Position numbers and translations under genes: made by a program. The notes beneath the pieces were generated by a model. It was given only the letters and a program-made list of their open reading frames with translations. It was not told where the DNA came from and ran no database searches. A DNA stretch of 64,000 bases from Epiperipatus broadwayi. Lineage: Eukaryota; Onychophora; Udeonychophora; Euonychophora; Peripatidae. Positions 25,738 to 38,800 of this stretch are shown here, piece after piece (position 1 is the stretch's first letter; the number at the start of each line of letters is the position of its first letter). The stretch is from assembly GCA_028023455.1 (NCBI GenBank), contig JAQFVV010012422.1, positions 10,393,337 to 10,457,336 of the forward strand, given 5' to 3'.

Positions 25738-27000
25738 CCATTTCCCAAACACACACACAAATATATATGTATATATGTAATCAGTGCTCAATTTATATTA
25801 AGGTAAAAAATCTTCAAATTTTAATAGACAGGCTTCAATATTCTCCACCCTCCATCTATGTTCAAAACTCTTGTTAATACCAATATTATTGTATATCCAT
25901 ATTGACTTTAAATCATTCTGACCCCTCATGTATAGGACCACATGAGGGTCAGAGTGACAAAGTAAACATGGGTATAACAATAATATTGGAATCAACAAGG
26001 GCTTTAAATATAGTTGAAGGGTGGAGAATATTGAAGCCTGTCCATTAAAGTTTGAAGATTTTCTATCTTAATATAAACTGAGCACTAATTATATATGTGT
26101 GTGGAAGATGATGATCTGGACCATCTAATATGTGCTGTTTCAGCATAAAATATGTATATTGGAGCTCATTTATCTTTTTCACATGTATGTGGTCATGTTT
26201 ATTGGTTGTATAAGATGTAATTCATAGTTGCAAGGAGCTTAAAAGTCTGAGTTCAAATACCTTCTAATTACATTATGTTCAACATGGACAATGTACTTGC
26301 ATTTAAATATTACACATTCAGCATGTATTCTGCCCATAATCCCTCTTCTGTGTATTTGAATGGACATATTAAGATCCTATACATGAGGAAACAGAAGGAC
26401 TTAGGGTCAACAATGACAATAATATTGGCATCAACAAGGACTTTGAACATTCCATCATTAGATTTTCAATGATATGAAGGACTGAAGAATTGGGGGATGA
26501 AGATTGGTGCCTCTCCATTAAAGTTATAAAATTTGCTATCTTAATATAAACTGATCACTGATTAGATGTGTGTAGATGATGATGATTTGGACCAAATAAT
26601 GAGTTGTGGTTCAGCACAAAATATGGATATTGGAGATCATTTATCTTTTTCGCATGTATGTGGCCATGGGTATCAGTTGTATAAGATGCAGTGAATAACT
26701 GTAGGGCCGTGAAGGTCTGAGTTCAAATCTTTTATAATTACATTATACTTGTATTTAAATATTACATATTCAGCCAGTGTTCTGCCCATTCCTCTTCTGT
26801 TAATATCACCATGGGTATGACAATAATATTGACATCAACAAGGGCTTTAAGTATTCTGTCGTCAGATTTTTCAATGACATGGATAGCTGAAAAGTTAGAG
26901 GGTAAAGATTGAAACCTGTACATTAAAGTTTGAAGATTTGCTAGCTTTATATAAACTGAGCACTGATTATATATGTGTGTGTATGTGTGAGATGAAAATC

Positions 27001-27049
27001 AGGACCAATTGATGAATGCTGATTCAGCATGAAGTATGTATATTGGACA
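27001..27049 (+). ncRNA. Hammerhead-like motif, family 2, compensatory stem II
   Basis: ACCAA, TTGATGA (C to T at the first core base), stem II ATGCTG with CAGCAT around ATT, then GAAGTATGTATA and TTGG. Compared with the copy at 25.7 kb both sides of the outermost stem II pair changed (G-C to A-T), a compensatory change. Core changes make this copy probably inactive. Confidence 0.55.
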
Positions 27050-27162
27050 TTATTTTCTTTTTCACATATATGTGGTCATGCACATCTGTTGTATAAGATG
27101 AAGTCAATAGCTTTAGGAAGTTTGAAAATCTGATTTCAAATCCCTTCTAAATGTATATATAT

Positions 27163-29585
27163 TGTAACGATCCGGAGAAAAGACTTAACGTAAACTGCAC
27201 TACAGGGCGCCATCTAGGCATTTGAACCTAGAAAAATTTATAAAGTAGGCAGATACGTAAGTCAAAAAAAAAAAAAAAATTTTTTTTTCCTTTTTTAAAT
27301 ATTTTGGTTCCGGTCGTTAGCCCATGTCACTAGCTCAGTGGAATAGCAGAGATTTAATAAGATAATCTAAGAGCATATATATAAAAAAAGAATAAAATAA
27401 GCCACTGCCAGTAATTAACACACAAACATTTATTTATTTATTTCACATATATATAAGATTTAAAATTATTTTAGTATTAGTTTTACATTTTAACATTTAA
27501 CATTATTTTTAACTTTACCTTAGATTTTTGACTTTAATTTACATTTAATTACTATTATATTCTAATTTTACATTTTAATTAAGTTCGCACAGATAAATTT
27601 AGGAAAGCTTGTTTATAATGTTGAATATAGATCGGTTACATAGATTTCACGGTCAAAAACATTTCAAAGTAAACATAAATGATCAAAATACAAAATTATT
27701 GATTACTGACAATTGCGGAGGGAAATTTCTACATAACCCAATAGTATTCATCATAAGATACTTGCATTGTCACCAATAACTTAAAAGACATCCAAATAAA
27801 TACATTTTAAATACTCACCGTAAGGTATCATTATTTATCGGATGTCTATATATTTTGATCAAATATGAAAACGCAAAACATAGTTAACCGATAAACAATC
27901 CATGCAAGCGTCTATAAACAACTTAAGTTTAATGCATTTTTATTTAGAATCGAGTATGAATAGACCACATAAATTTGCTTTTGAAAATAAACATTCTATC
28001 CCTATTTAACCTTCGGTTAAAATTCGTAGTCAAACTGGCATCAATTCATCTGATATATCGATGTATTCAATGTAATAAAATACGGCAGCACAAAAAGTTA
28101 AGAGAAGAAATTGCTTCTCATGAGATAGGAATATTACATCTATCTGCAAAGAAGAGCAATAAAACAAAAAACTCCATAGAAAGGAACTGCGGTATCCGAC
28201 TTATAATTCCTTCCATAGGCAAACGGAAGTGTGCGGCGTATGAAGCGATTCTGCCCGTAGCGAATCAATATTACATCTACTAATCACACCAATATATCCA
28301 ATCCATTGACCCAATCCAACCACGAAACAAATAACCCAAGATTACCCTCCCCTAATATAACTTTACAAATCTATACAGCCATTCACGCCCGACTTAAGTT
28401 TAACATTTATATAATTAATTTAACGGAAAACAACAATCATAATAAAACTTAAAGAACAAAAAATAAATAAATGGAAATGATTTTACAAAATAAATAAGAA
28501 AAAAAAATACATCAAATAACATTATTAATGAAGAATTTAGTTTGGTCAGATAGGATTCTATTGCATTATTTACTAAAAAGTTTTAAAATTTAGAGTTCTT
28601 ATTGTTTCAAGTGAATATATAAGTTCTTACGATTTTTAAAACGTCCAACTTTATCCGTTGCTTGCCATGAACGTAAATTCCCACGCCGTCCTAAAATTGG
28701 TATCCATTTAGCCGTTGTTTTATTTATTCATTCGGAGGTTTTTTAATTTAGTTGGTCCTCAATGTAGGAAACGATAGTTCATTTCTCCCTTCTTTAACAG
28801 CTGAAAGAATTGACCGTGCGTCTGTCAATTCCTCCAACTCCGGACTACTACATATAGTCACATCGTAATAATCAATTTCCAGTCACTGATTAATAATTTC
28901 CAAATTTTCCTTTTATATTAATGTGAAGGATTGAATTTACATTACGTCACCGATGCGATGGTCCTTTCGCTGCGGTCCGATTCCATAGGGATTTCTTCTT
29001 ATTTGCTAACAGTTTCTATTGTTTTCCTATCTGACTGGTGTTTTTACATTTAAATGCCGAAGGCTGGTTTACATTTAACTAATTAACAATCATTTCCATT
29101 TCTGATTAATTAACCTGTTTTCCAAATCAAAAATATATTTAAAGATAAATTTAAAGATATAATTTCATCTCCAAATCTTTTTAAAATTTAGTTTTAAAAT
29201 ACTTTTTCTTTAATAAAGTTTTATTTTAATAATTTTTCATTATCTGTGCGATTTAATATATAAGAGTTTAAGATGATATTTAATTTCAATTTTTAATTCT
29301 TAAAGAAAATTTTTAAATGCGAACTTTTTAATTTACTTTCATGTTTAATAAATTTAAAAAAAAAAAACAATGTAACGAACGTCTATGCTCGTTACATATC
29401 AGTAAAGTTGCTTAAAAAAAAAATGATCAAAAAAAAAAAACTTTTTACTTAGGGTTAGTAATTACGGTACACGATTGACGAAGACATTTACAAAACATCC
29501 GGTTAATAATTTTACAAAAAGACTATATACAAAAAGAAAAAGAAAATGTTGACTATCGCTTACCTAAGGACCATTTACGTTTACA
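27163..29585 (-). mobile_element. LTR-like element B (probable LTR, antisense to host gene)
   Basis: On the + strand it begins TGTAACGATCCGGAG after a (TA)n tract and ends CGTTTACA at 29585, directly followed by CCTCCTCCCCCCGAG, the complement of a purine-rich tract. Read on the - strand this is purine tract, then TGTAAACG ... CGTTACA: the TG...CA ends and preceding polypurine tract expected of a 3' LTR. Length about 2.4 kb, higher in GC and CpG than the flanks. The frame at 27975-28283 has no recognisable domain. A GCGCCA hairpin lies at 27207-27231 and a second hairpin at 29371-29396. Confidence 0.6.
29371..29396. other. Perfect 8-bp hairpin in LTR-like element B
   Basis: TGTAACGA and TCGTTACA enclose the 10-base loop ACGTCTATGC. 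The same loop (ACATCTATGC) with a different stem lies at the same relative position in element C (41259-41291). Confidence 0.75.
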
Positions 29586-30143
29586 CCTCCTCCCCCCGAG
29601 AATTCTATTTTATTTTATACATTTTATTTTTATTCATGGCATGACAAGCAAATTATTTAAATTATTTAGGAAGGTTGCATTGAAGTAAATATATTTTGAA
29701 AGATAATGGGTTTATGCGTGCATATTTGCAGCACAATTATAAATATCACCAACTTATTTATGACCGATTAAAATGCTTAAATAGGGTTACACTGAAGTAA
29801 TTCCCAAAGGTACTCATCGTAAGGCACCACATTTCGATCATAAACTTACGGGGCTGTGCGCCTATACACGTTAAAGCGTAATATATATCAACAACAAAAA
29901 AAAACATTTATTTCAACCTTTTGACTTTTTTTTTTTTTAACAAAAATTAGTTTTAAAATTTTTTATATCTTTCCATTGGTTTTTAATATATGTGCTATTT
30001 CTTTCTGGCAGTGCTTTTATCAGATTTAAAGTATACAACTTTATGTAAGCAGATAAAAATATTTCATTTTGACAAAATTTGCTCAGGGTATTTGTGGTTT
30101 ATTAAAGATCGGCCCGAGTTGGTTTGCCATTGTAATGATCTGG
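29586..30143 (-). mobile_element. Element B internal remnant and start of a second LTR copy
   Basis: After the purine-tract complement at 29586-29600 comes about 530 bases without open frames, including TACTCATCGTAAGGCA that resembles TACTCACCGTAAGGTA near 27815 in the LTR. At 30131 the sequence TGTAATGATCTGG repeats the LTR start TGTAACGATCCGG with two C-to-T changes, just before the gap. A second LTR copy therefore probably runs into the gap. Confidence 0.45.
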
Positions 30144-30643
30144 NNNNNNNNNNNNNNNNNNNNNNNNNNNNNNNNNNNNNNNNNNNNNNNNNNNNNNNNN
30201 NNNNNNNNNNNNNNNNNNNNNNNNNNNNNNNNNNNNNNNNNNNNNNNNNNNNNNNNNNNNNNNNNNNNNNNNNNNNNNNNNNNNNNNNNNNNNNNNNNNN
30301 NNNNNNNNNNNNNNNNNNNNNNNNNNNNNNNNNNNNNNNNNNNNNNNNNNNNNNNNNNNNNNNNNNNNNNNNNNNNNNNNNNNNNNNNNNNNNNNNNNNN
30401 NNNNNNNNNNNNNNNNNNNNNNNNNNNNNNNNNNNNNNNNNNNNNNNNNNNNNNNNNNNNNNNNNNNNNNNNNNNNNNNNNNNNNNNNNNNNNNNNNNNN
30501 NNNNNNNNNNNNNNNNNNNNNNNNNNNNNNNNNNNNNNNNNNNNNNNNNNNNNNNNNNNNNNNNNNNNNNNNNNNNNNNNNNNNNNNNNNNNNNNNNNNN
30601 NNNNNNNNNNNNNNNNNNNNNNNNNNNNNNNNNNNNNNNNNNN
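30144..30643. other. Assembly gap (500 N)
   Basis: A run of exactly 500 N, so its size is probably nominal. It begins inside what looks like a repeated LTR and ends in a (TA)n tract. Open frames across it are meaningless. Missing laminin exons could lie here. Confidence 0.99.
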
Positions 30644-33600
30644 AATAATATATATATATATATATATTGTAACGGAAATAATTGTAAGGAAAGAAGACAT
30701 TTGTAACAGAAATAATAATAAATTGATAGAAAATGATCCATTATTAACATATATGTTTATCTAATCTGTTATTTGTAACAGTAAGTAAACATTGTCACAG
30801 TATAGATAAATAGATGAGTGATGAAATGATAGTTGCCATAATTCAATAACCAAACACTAAACAGGATAATGATATGCTGCAGCGGTTCATCATTTGTAAC
30901 CAAGTAAACTAAATGAGAAATGAATTCACTGTGTTAGCCAAAATACAATTTATAATTAAATAAGGATGATGCTAACATATAAATAAGAATATATGCATAT
31001 CATGCTCTATCTGGGTGTCTATTTATAATTAATTAAATATAACATTATAGCCCATTTGCAACTATCCTAAACATTAATTCTGTCACATTAGTAATGAAAT
31101 AAATAAGTTATCTCATTTCTCCAAGATCTTAAAATAACAACAATGACAATTAAAACTATCATCATTAAAGATTTAATAATATCTAAATATTGGGGATGTC
31201 ATTTGAACAATAAAACATACTGGCCATTGTCATCAAATAAAAGAATATTAAATATAGCAACTGAATAAAATTACCCACTTTGAGATTCCTGGAGTGCATT
31301 ATGCTTATCTCCCATACTAGGTTCTTTTAACAAAGAATCCTTCCTATTCTTCTTTCCAACCATATAAGACCATTCATGGTCACATGCACACACTGGTGCT
31401 ATTCATGACAACTTATAAAATATATATTATATAAAGTTAATATTATGAAGTTGGAAAGGGATTATATCACTCTTTATTCAGTTTAGCTAAGTATATGTGT
31501 TTTCCCACGAGCGCCACTAGATTGTTTTAAATCTAGATAAATATATGTTTAGAGTGTACTGAGTTCAAACTCATTCGGTACATTTTTATCACACATGACT
31601 TGGATGACTAATGAAAAAATGACATTCTTACATTTTATCTATATTGATAAAATTACAAGATCCCAATATTACCAAAATTTATATTATAGATCAAAGACTC
31701 TTATAGACATTGCTAGCTCATTTTATGTATATTGATGAACAGACATGTATCATCTTATTAATGGCTTCTAAACAAGCATCGTGAAAACCATTATTAATAT
31801 TGATGGCCATTTAACTAGATTATTTATCACAATATAAAGGTGATAATGATGATGATAATAATGATGAATGATAATAATAGTGATATCATAATAATAATGA
31901 TAATAATAGTGATAGTGATGATACCAGCCATAGCTTATTAATAAACTCACAACAATAAATTTATCTTTATAAACTTATAGGCATCTATTAAAAATTATCC
32001 TATTTCAAACGGGGATTTAAATATTACATTCACTAGCATTTATATAAGTTTATAGTTATTTACTAAAATACTTTTATAGTTAAGATTAGGATTTAATAAT
32101 ATTAGTGATGATGATTGATCATCATGAATCTCTTTGCATAATATTCAACTTTCCATAAACCCCTATTTATTAAAATATATTAATTCTGTTAAACGTTAGA
32201 TTGAGTGATTATAATTTATTAATGATGATGATGGCAATCATAACTCTTATATAGTATTATTTGAAACATTTTAACCAATAACACGATATCCATCTTTGAT
32301 GAGGATGATCAAAATTCATGGACACAACATAATTTTAGCTTTCTATTGTTGAACTATAATTACTAAAATTTGGTTATTATCAAGCATAATCCTTAAATAC
32401 CTAAATGTAAATCAACATTCTAGTTTACTTAACCTTTTGCGAGCGCTTAATATTAGCAAGTGATTGCTCAATATTTACGAATGATGATTCTTAATAACTG
32501 TGAGCAATGATGATGAATTAAAATGATAGAATCAAGACAAGAAAAACACAACAATATTTTTTTTAATAAGAACTCGGAAAACCAATTAAGATATATATAA
32601 TTATATTTTATTAATACTATTACTCTTTCTTTCTTTCTTTAAAATCAAATCAATAATTAAATAAATGGCTTATTATTACATTAATTCAATACAAAAATTA
32701 ATATAAAAATTTATATAAGCACAAGCAAATAAACTTAATATATAGGTTTGTCATTTCTGGATATTTTAAAATAAGCTGGCTTAAAAAAATACATTTTATG
32801 GAATGCTTACTTAAGTCTTTCCTAACTTATTATATCATAAAATAAATTTCATATGTATCATGTGTGTTTTATTTCACTTCCATTCATATGTAAGCCTTGC
32901 TCTATAATTTCTCACACCTAAACTATTTATATATAACCTATTCCTTGACATGTTTGTATAAGCAGTTACACATGCACACATTCGGTAATGTTAACATATA
33001 TGTTTAAAATGTATACCCACAAATTACATATATAAAAATATTTTTTAGCAACCTTTTAGCAAAAGAAAATAAAATACATGATATTAATTTTAATATGCAA
33101 CAAGATAAAATAAAAAAAACATTATAAATGCATATATTTATAGGTTGCTCATTATCATTAACAACTGAAGAACAATTAAAAAAAAAAAACATTTCAACAT
33201 TACAATATATAATATAAAAAAATAATAAAAATTAATGAAAAATTTAAGTTTAAAGATTTAAACTATGTTTGTGCTATGTTGTGTGATATTGCAAATAACT
33301 ATAGATAAACAAGTCTTTAATGTTTCTGTATCAAAAGAAAAATTGCTTTGACCAGTAAATTAAGGTTTACTTTTAATAAGTAAGAATAAAAATCTGTTAA
33401 AGAAAGTTCATAGTTACCCGATCACTTTCACTTCTTATAAATGTCCTGAGTTTGAATTTTCAGACTGCTTGTCTTTGCTCCATAAAAAAGAAAGTTATTG
33501 CAGATACTGTTAAGATAAACATGAATCAATTGACTTGCTTGTTTCTTTAATTCTAAAATTATTTATTGTTGATTGGCTTCCTTCTACCATTTTACAAAGA

Positions 33601-34919
33601 GCTATTATAAATACTTTTTAATAAGTATGTACTGGTGGATTTGCTTGTCTCTCCCATTTTTAAAAAAATAATCGCTGTAGACACTTTAGATGACTGAGGT
33701 AAACTTTAACAAAAATTTGATTCATGGCTTCAAACTTGGCTATATATGGATTTTATACATTTTCTTTTCCTCTTCCTTCCCCTTCTCCATTCATCCAAAG
33801 GTAATGAGCCTTTAATAGACCAGGAGCCAGAAAAGAAGCATTTCATATAGCTTGTGTGGTTGGCTTCAAACTCTTTCATTTTGTTGGTTATTATTTGATT
33901 GGTATATGAGACCACAGTAGATTAGTGATTTTAACTCATTCTGTATTAATCAGGAAGCAGAAAAAAATGGTTTAGCAATGCAGAGTCATGGTATTATACT
34001 CAGAAAAATATGTTAATCTCATTTCATAGAATTGTCAATAACCTCTTCTTATAAATTCAATTTTGTTCCATTTTCCCTCTTTTTCCAATATTAATATTTC
34101 TGGGAATTACTTGTATATCCGCACATCTTCGTCTATTTTGACTTTATACAAGAGTCTTTTCCTTCTTTTCCCTTGTTCAATTTTTAAAGAGTAAAAAAAA
34201 AATCAAATCGCCCACTTTCCCTTTTTCCTTTTTTTTCAACATTAATAACGAGGAAAAAATTGAGTGAGAGTTACATCTCTGTCTGTCTCTCTAAAATAAT
34301 AATACTGAGTGTCCTTTAAACATTTTATTCATTTATATTGCCAATCTTTGGTCAAAGAAACTGACCACCTGCATATCTTATCTTGAGATAAAAGATAAAA
34401 AATCAGAGTTTGACAAGTTGATGTTCTATCGCGATTTTACAAGAAAATTAATAATCACCTTTATTTCCTCAAAGCACCTCTCTCTTTTAAAAAAAAAAAT
34501 CTTAGATACAGATAAAAACAATACAACAAAGCTGGCAATCTATAGTCACCAGCAATAGGTGTAAAAGCATTTTATGTTTAAACAGACGTTTTCATTCTTT
34601 CACACTCTTTTGCACGTGTACATTTTTTTTTATCTTCTAATCTTGATCTGATCACCTTATTTTACACTTTCTGAATGTTTTATTTTACAGAAATAAAACT
34701 AAATAACTGAATATATTAATTATTTAATAAGAAAAATAACATATTAAAATATCATTTCTTACAACATTATATTCATTCACCACTTATTAATTTATCAACT
34801 ATATATTACACATACAATATACGCACACATAAATCTATATATATAAAAGAAATTTTTTTTTAAGTAATATATCTGTGTGTTTGAAATGAGTCATATACAT
34901 ACAATATATATATATTAAT
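30644..34919. other. Intron, AT-rich, with a possible LTR trace and GAT repeats
   Basis: At 30668 TGTAACGG follows a (TA)n tract as in the LTR-like elements, but no further similarity is clear. At 31511-31536 a GCGCCA motif is followed by a 7-bp hairpin (CTAGATT, AATCTAG) as in elements B and D. At 31835-31925 there is an imperfect GAT/AAT trinucleotide tract. The rest holds no exon or RNA gene that I can see. Confidence 0.5.
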
Positions 34920-35725
34920 CAGTAACATTTTCAATTATGTAGTGATCCTTATCAACTGTAAAGTAATATGGAAGTTTAGTATCACATGCTTTTTCATGAA
35001 CTGTATATGTCAGTATTTGCTGCTTGTCTATTTATTATATTATCGTTGAATCTATTTAACAATATTGCTTTCTTTATTTTTTCTTTTTATAATTACTTTC
35101 TTCAATTAATATTTTCATATGATTTACATTAAAAGTAAATTTAAAATTACAAGATTTTTCATGGTTGAAGAATATTGCATCATTATTTAGTAGATTATTT
35201 ATCTTTTTTAACATGATTATATAATGATTATACAATATTTCATTTTGTGTTCCTCCAAATGTAAATAGACTAATTAATAATTCAAAGAATGTTACACTTA
35301 AAATGCAAAAAAGTAATATAATTTATCAAATTATATGTAGTTGTAAAAAATCATATATTGGGGAATCAAGATATGCTCCGAAAAAAAGGGTAAAATAACA
35401 ACAATTATTATATAAACATGTAAAAAAAAAAGATAAATAATCAATTAAATACTGCTGTTATATTCTTCAACTACGAAAAATCTTGTAATTTTAAATTTAC
35501 TTTTAATGTAAATGATACAAAAATATTAATGGAAGAAATAAATTATAAAAAAAGAAAAATTAAGAAAGCAATATTGATAAATAGATTTAAAGATAATATA
35601 ATAAATAGATGAGCAACAAATACTGATAGACCCAGCTCATGGAAAATCACAAGATATTAAACTTCTGTATTATTTTACACTTGATAAGGATTACTACATA
35701 ATTGAAAGTGCTACTTATTAATTAA
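34920..35725. mobile_element. Penelope-like element fragment in an inverted repeat
   Basis: Arms of about 300 bases (about 34920-35235 and 35405-35725) are inverted copies, sharing AGAAAGCAATATTG, AAATCTTGTAATTTTAAATT and GATAAGGATTACTACATAAT. The right arm and centre encode a GIY-YIG endonuclease relic. Inverted partial copies are common in Penelope-like retroelements. The right border lies about 60 bases from the laminin exon at 35787. Confidence 0.75.
35312..35630 (+). pseudogene. GIY-YIG endonuclease of a Penelope-like element, relic
   Basis: The frame from 35312 reads SNIIYQIICSCKKSYIGESR then YAPKKRVK before a stop: the I-Y and Y-I-G pair with the conserved Arg of the GIY-YIG nuclease, preceded by two Cys. 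In another frame the C-terminal part follows: NYEKSCNFKFTFNVNDTKIL, then EEINYKKRKIKKAILI and NIINR, closely like the KIL-E-NY-KR-I-EA-I and NINR pattern of Penelope-like endonucleases. It would nick DNA to prime reverse transcription. One frameshift and several stops make it dead; the RT is not in the window. Confidence 0.8.
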
Positions 35726-35786
35726 GATATATATTTTATTATTTTTATGGTTAAAATTAGTTGAAACTTATATATATATATGATAG

Positions 35787-35879
35787 CATGTGATTGTGAC
35801 CCAACTGGTACGAAATTCTGTGATGATTATGGAGAATGCATTTGCAAACCCAATTACTTATTGCCTGATTGCCATTACT
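35787..35879 (+). CDS. Laminin alpha-like chain, LE (EGF-like) exon 1
   Basis: Acceptor TATATGATAG and donor GTAAGT flank 93 bases, phase 1 at both ends. The peptide is CDCDPTGTKFCDDYGECICK then PNYLLPDCHY. C-x-C-D-P-x-G-T and the later C-x-C are the laminin EGF-like signature. Only six of the eight LE cysteines are present; the last two are missing, so one disulfide loop is lost or is encoded by an exon not seen. The T left at the end joins CA of the next exon to give Ser. The exon before it must end in phase 1, while the LamNT exon ends in phase 0, so at least one exon between them is missing. Confidence 0.82.
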
Positions 35880-38800
35880 GTAAGTAATATAAATACACTC
35901 ACATAATTTATTGTCTTTAATATTATATAAAATCAATCATAGTTTTGATTTATCAGTACATCTGTTCATGTTTGGAGATCCCCTGTTCGTCCTCTATCAC
36001 TGCACATTTATTTCATAGACCAGACTCGATTCATCAGGTGAGTCAAGACTTGAATAGCTAGAACTTTACACTAAAAGTAATAATCCAATTTATACATCCA
36101 TATAAAAAATTGCAACTTTTACCATTAAGATGGAGTTCAAAAAATGAGGTATACTCTGAAAAATTAAGCGATTTTTGCTTATTTTTAAAAATCTTCACTT
36201 TGGATTTGAATTTATACCAGAATTGTTTCATCATCTAGCTATCAACTAGTAGTCTTTGACATCAGTGTCCAGAATAAAGCTTTTCTAAAGTACTTTGCAT
36301 TTTAAATGCTCTTTAAATGAAAACAAACCACAGTACCCAATTTGTTCATGCAAGATGGTAATAATTATTTAATTTTCATTATTTACTGAATGTCATTTCA
36401 TTGTATAGAATTTGTTTATAGCATGTGTGTATGCAGTGGTTTTGTAAGATGGCTTTTATAAAAAAACTGGAAAAAAAATCTTGCATAAATATATCTCTCA
36501 TTGTGAATCATATTTATTTAAACAAATTTTGTATTTAAGATTTATAGTGAGAACATTGGGTGAGGATGGAGGTTGATATCTGACTATTGAATCTGTTCAG
36601 GTGAAAATTCTATTATTTAAAGGTTTTCTGTTACCTTCTAAAACTGTTAATTGAAACCTTTAACTCATTTATTTTAACCTTTGTATTTGAGATGTCTATC
36701 TGTCATTGTGGTGATTTGGGATTCCCTTGTTATGTGCAAGAGTCATAATATAGATAAGGAAGATCATTTATGACATAGGTATTTAATCAAATATACTGAA
36801 GCATTTAGCACAATTATTAATATGAACAAACAAGAAAAATGTATGTGTTGCAAGTATGTAAATGTTTGTATTAAGAACATATTAAGTAATGACTTACCTT
36901 TTGCCTTGAATGATGATCGTGTTAGTATGCAATCAAGCAGTCATCATAAATTATATTTGATTTTGTTTATTTTAAAGGTAAAATGTTTCTTCATTATGTT
37001 ACAAATTGACACTGACATCTCTTTCTGCCCCTATATTAAAGTAATAAAAAATATCAAATATACAAATACATAAAATGAATGATGTCAACTTTAATTTGGG
37101 TTTGAAGTCTATAAGGAAAAATGTCCTAGTGAATCATTCCAGTAATCCATGTTAAACCATTTTAAATGTAGATAATAACACAGAAGTGTTCTAGAATGCT
37201 CATCAGGTAAGTTATCCTTGATAGCCTTGGAATTTCTGCTTTGAAGTGGAGAGTAATAGGATCTTTCCATTGTGAGGTGTGGAGTGATAGATCAATTCCA
37301 CCCTGATTCTGATAAGTCACAGCTTCATGAATGATGACTTTCTTTCCTCGATGTCACTTTTGCACTTAGCAATGCATATTTGTTTTTATCATTACTTATA
37401 TGTTTGCTTTGCTGATTTGTTTTGAGTGGAGTAAAGTCAGTATTTCTTATATTATTGTATACTCTTGAATCTAGATATTGTGATCTATAATTAAGAATTA
37501 CCGATATTTTGAAAGTTCGAGTACTTTTAATTTACTTGCAATGAATTGAATTTCAAATTCCTTATTTAGTTAACTTTAATTTTCTAAACCTCACCATATG
37601 ATTTTTGATAGTATTGCCACTCAAATTTGGTTGATGTTTAGCTTTGAATTTTAAATTTAAATCCTCTACATAAGAATTTGTAGGTTCTTCAGCAGAAAAG
37701 AAATTTTATATCCTCTTTAGAAAAAACTCATTGTTCAACCCCAAATTCGTGATCCTCATTTCAATCTATTGTTGATGTCATTTTTAATGAATATTAATAT
37801 AAATAGTTTGTTAATAACAATATAAAAAAATGTTTGATATTTTTTCTCATGTGTCATAGCATCAGCCGGGAAGTGAACCCGCTAACCCGGGACATTTCTT
37901 TTACTTTAATATTAGTTTTTATTTCTTGACTGCATTCATTCATCCGATCTTAGTTATTGTGCATTGTTATATTGTGTCTGCAATTGTGACACATTTAAAA
38001 AAACGATAATTGACAGAGGTTAGTTGTCACATCTGTTTGATAATTTGATTTAAATATTTATTTACAGTATAATTAAATTGGGATTTAAAACATAAATTGT
38101 AATTAGTGATTTGTCAATTTATTTGCTTTAACATTTACTAATATAGCAATTGATAAATAATGCTAATATCATGGATCTTGGATTCGAATTGGGACACATG
38201 GTGTACTAGGCATTGGAAGAATTTTCAGGCTATCCACAAAACCTGTCAACCCTTAGACAATTCCAATATAGATAACAATCTACAATCTCAAACTGTTGTC
38301 ATAGCAACCTTTTAACAATATATATATATTATATAATTAAAAAATGTAACTGAACTTCAACCTTATAAGATTTAATGTATCATTATTAAAGATATAAAAA
38401 GAAAAACAAGCAGCTCATGTTGTGTTGCTTTTTTCCAATAGCATATACATAAAAATGGTAGATAGGTTTTAAATTAGCTATCAGAAATGCTTATTTTTAA
38501 ATTCAGTATTAATTTATTAAATTAATCTCATTTTTTTTTATTTCTAATAAAATTATATTTGATTGATTGATGAGTTGATAAATAGATAAATAGGGGAATA
38601 GATGGATTGGCAGGAGGATGGTTGTATAGAAAGATAGATCAGCAAATTATGAGTGATTTGGTAGATTGGTCAGTTGATAGGTGAATAGATAGAAAAATAG
38701 AAGAGTTAGTAGATAGTTGGATTAAATTGGGCAGGTATGTAGTTTAGTGGATAGGTGAGTATAAAGTCAGATAGACTTAAAATATGTAAATAGGTGGATT

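Larger units (their letters stand above)
25575..27155. mobile_element. Hammerhead repeat family 2, four-unit cluster
   Basis: One - strand unit (25575-25905) and three + strand units (about 25935-26270, 26380-26720, 26780-27155). The first two form a 700-base inverted repeat around a palindromic centre (CTGACCCCTCATG near 25918 and CATGAGGGTCAG near 25941). Units end AGTCTGAGTTCAAAT near an (AT)n or TTACATTATA tract. Hammerhead cores are in each unit (see separate entries). The cluster is directly followed by the LTR-like element at 27163. Confidence 0.8.

Noticed and set aside
27975-28283. 102-residue + strand frame at 27975-28283
   Set aside because: It lies inside an LTR-like element, has no recognisable domain and no supporting start context.
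29990-30764. Long open frames across 30144-30643
   Set aside because: They consist of unknown bases in the assembly gap.
35990-36060. CTGATGA with GAAA on the - strand near 36 kb
   Set aside because: A bulged stem II is possible, but the cleavage position would be G, which hammerheads do not use, and stem I does not pair.
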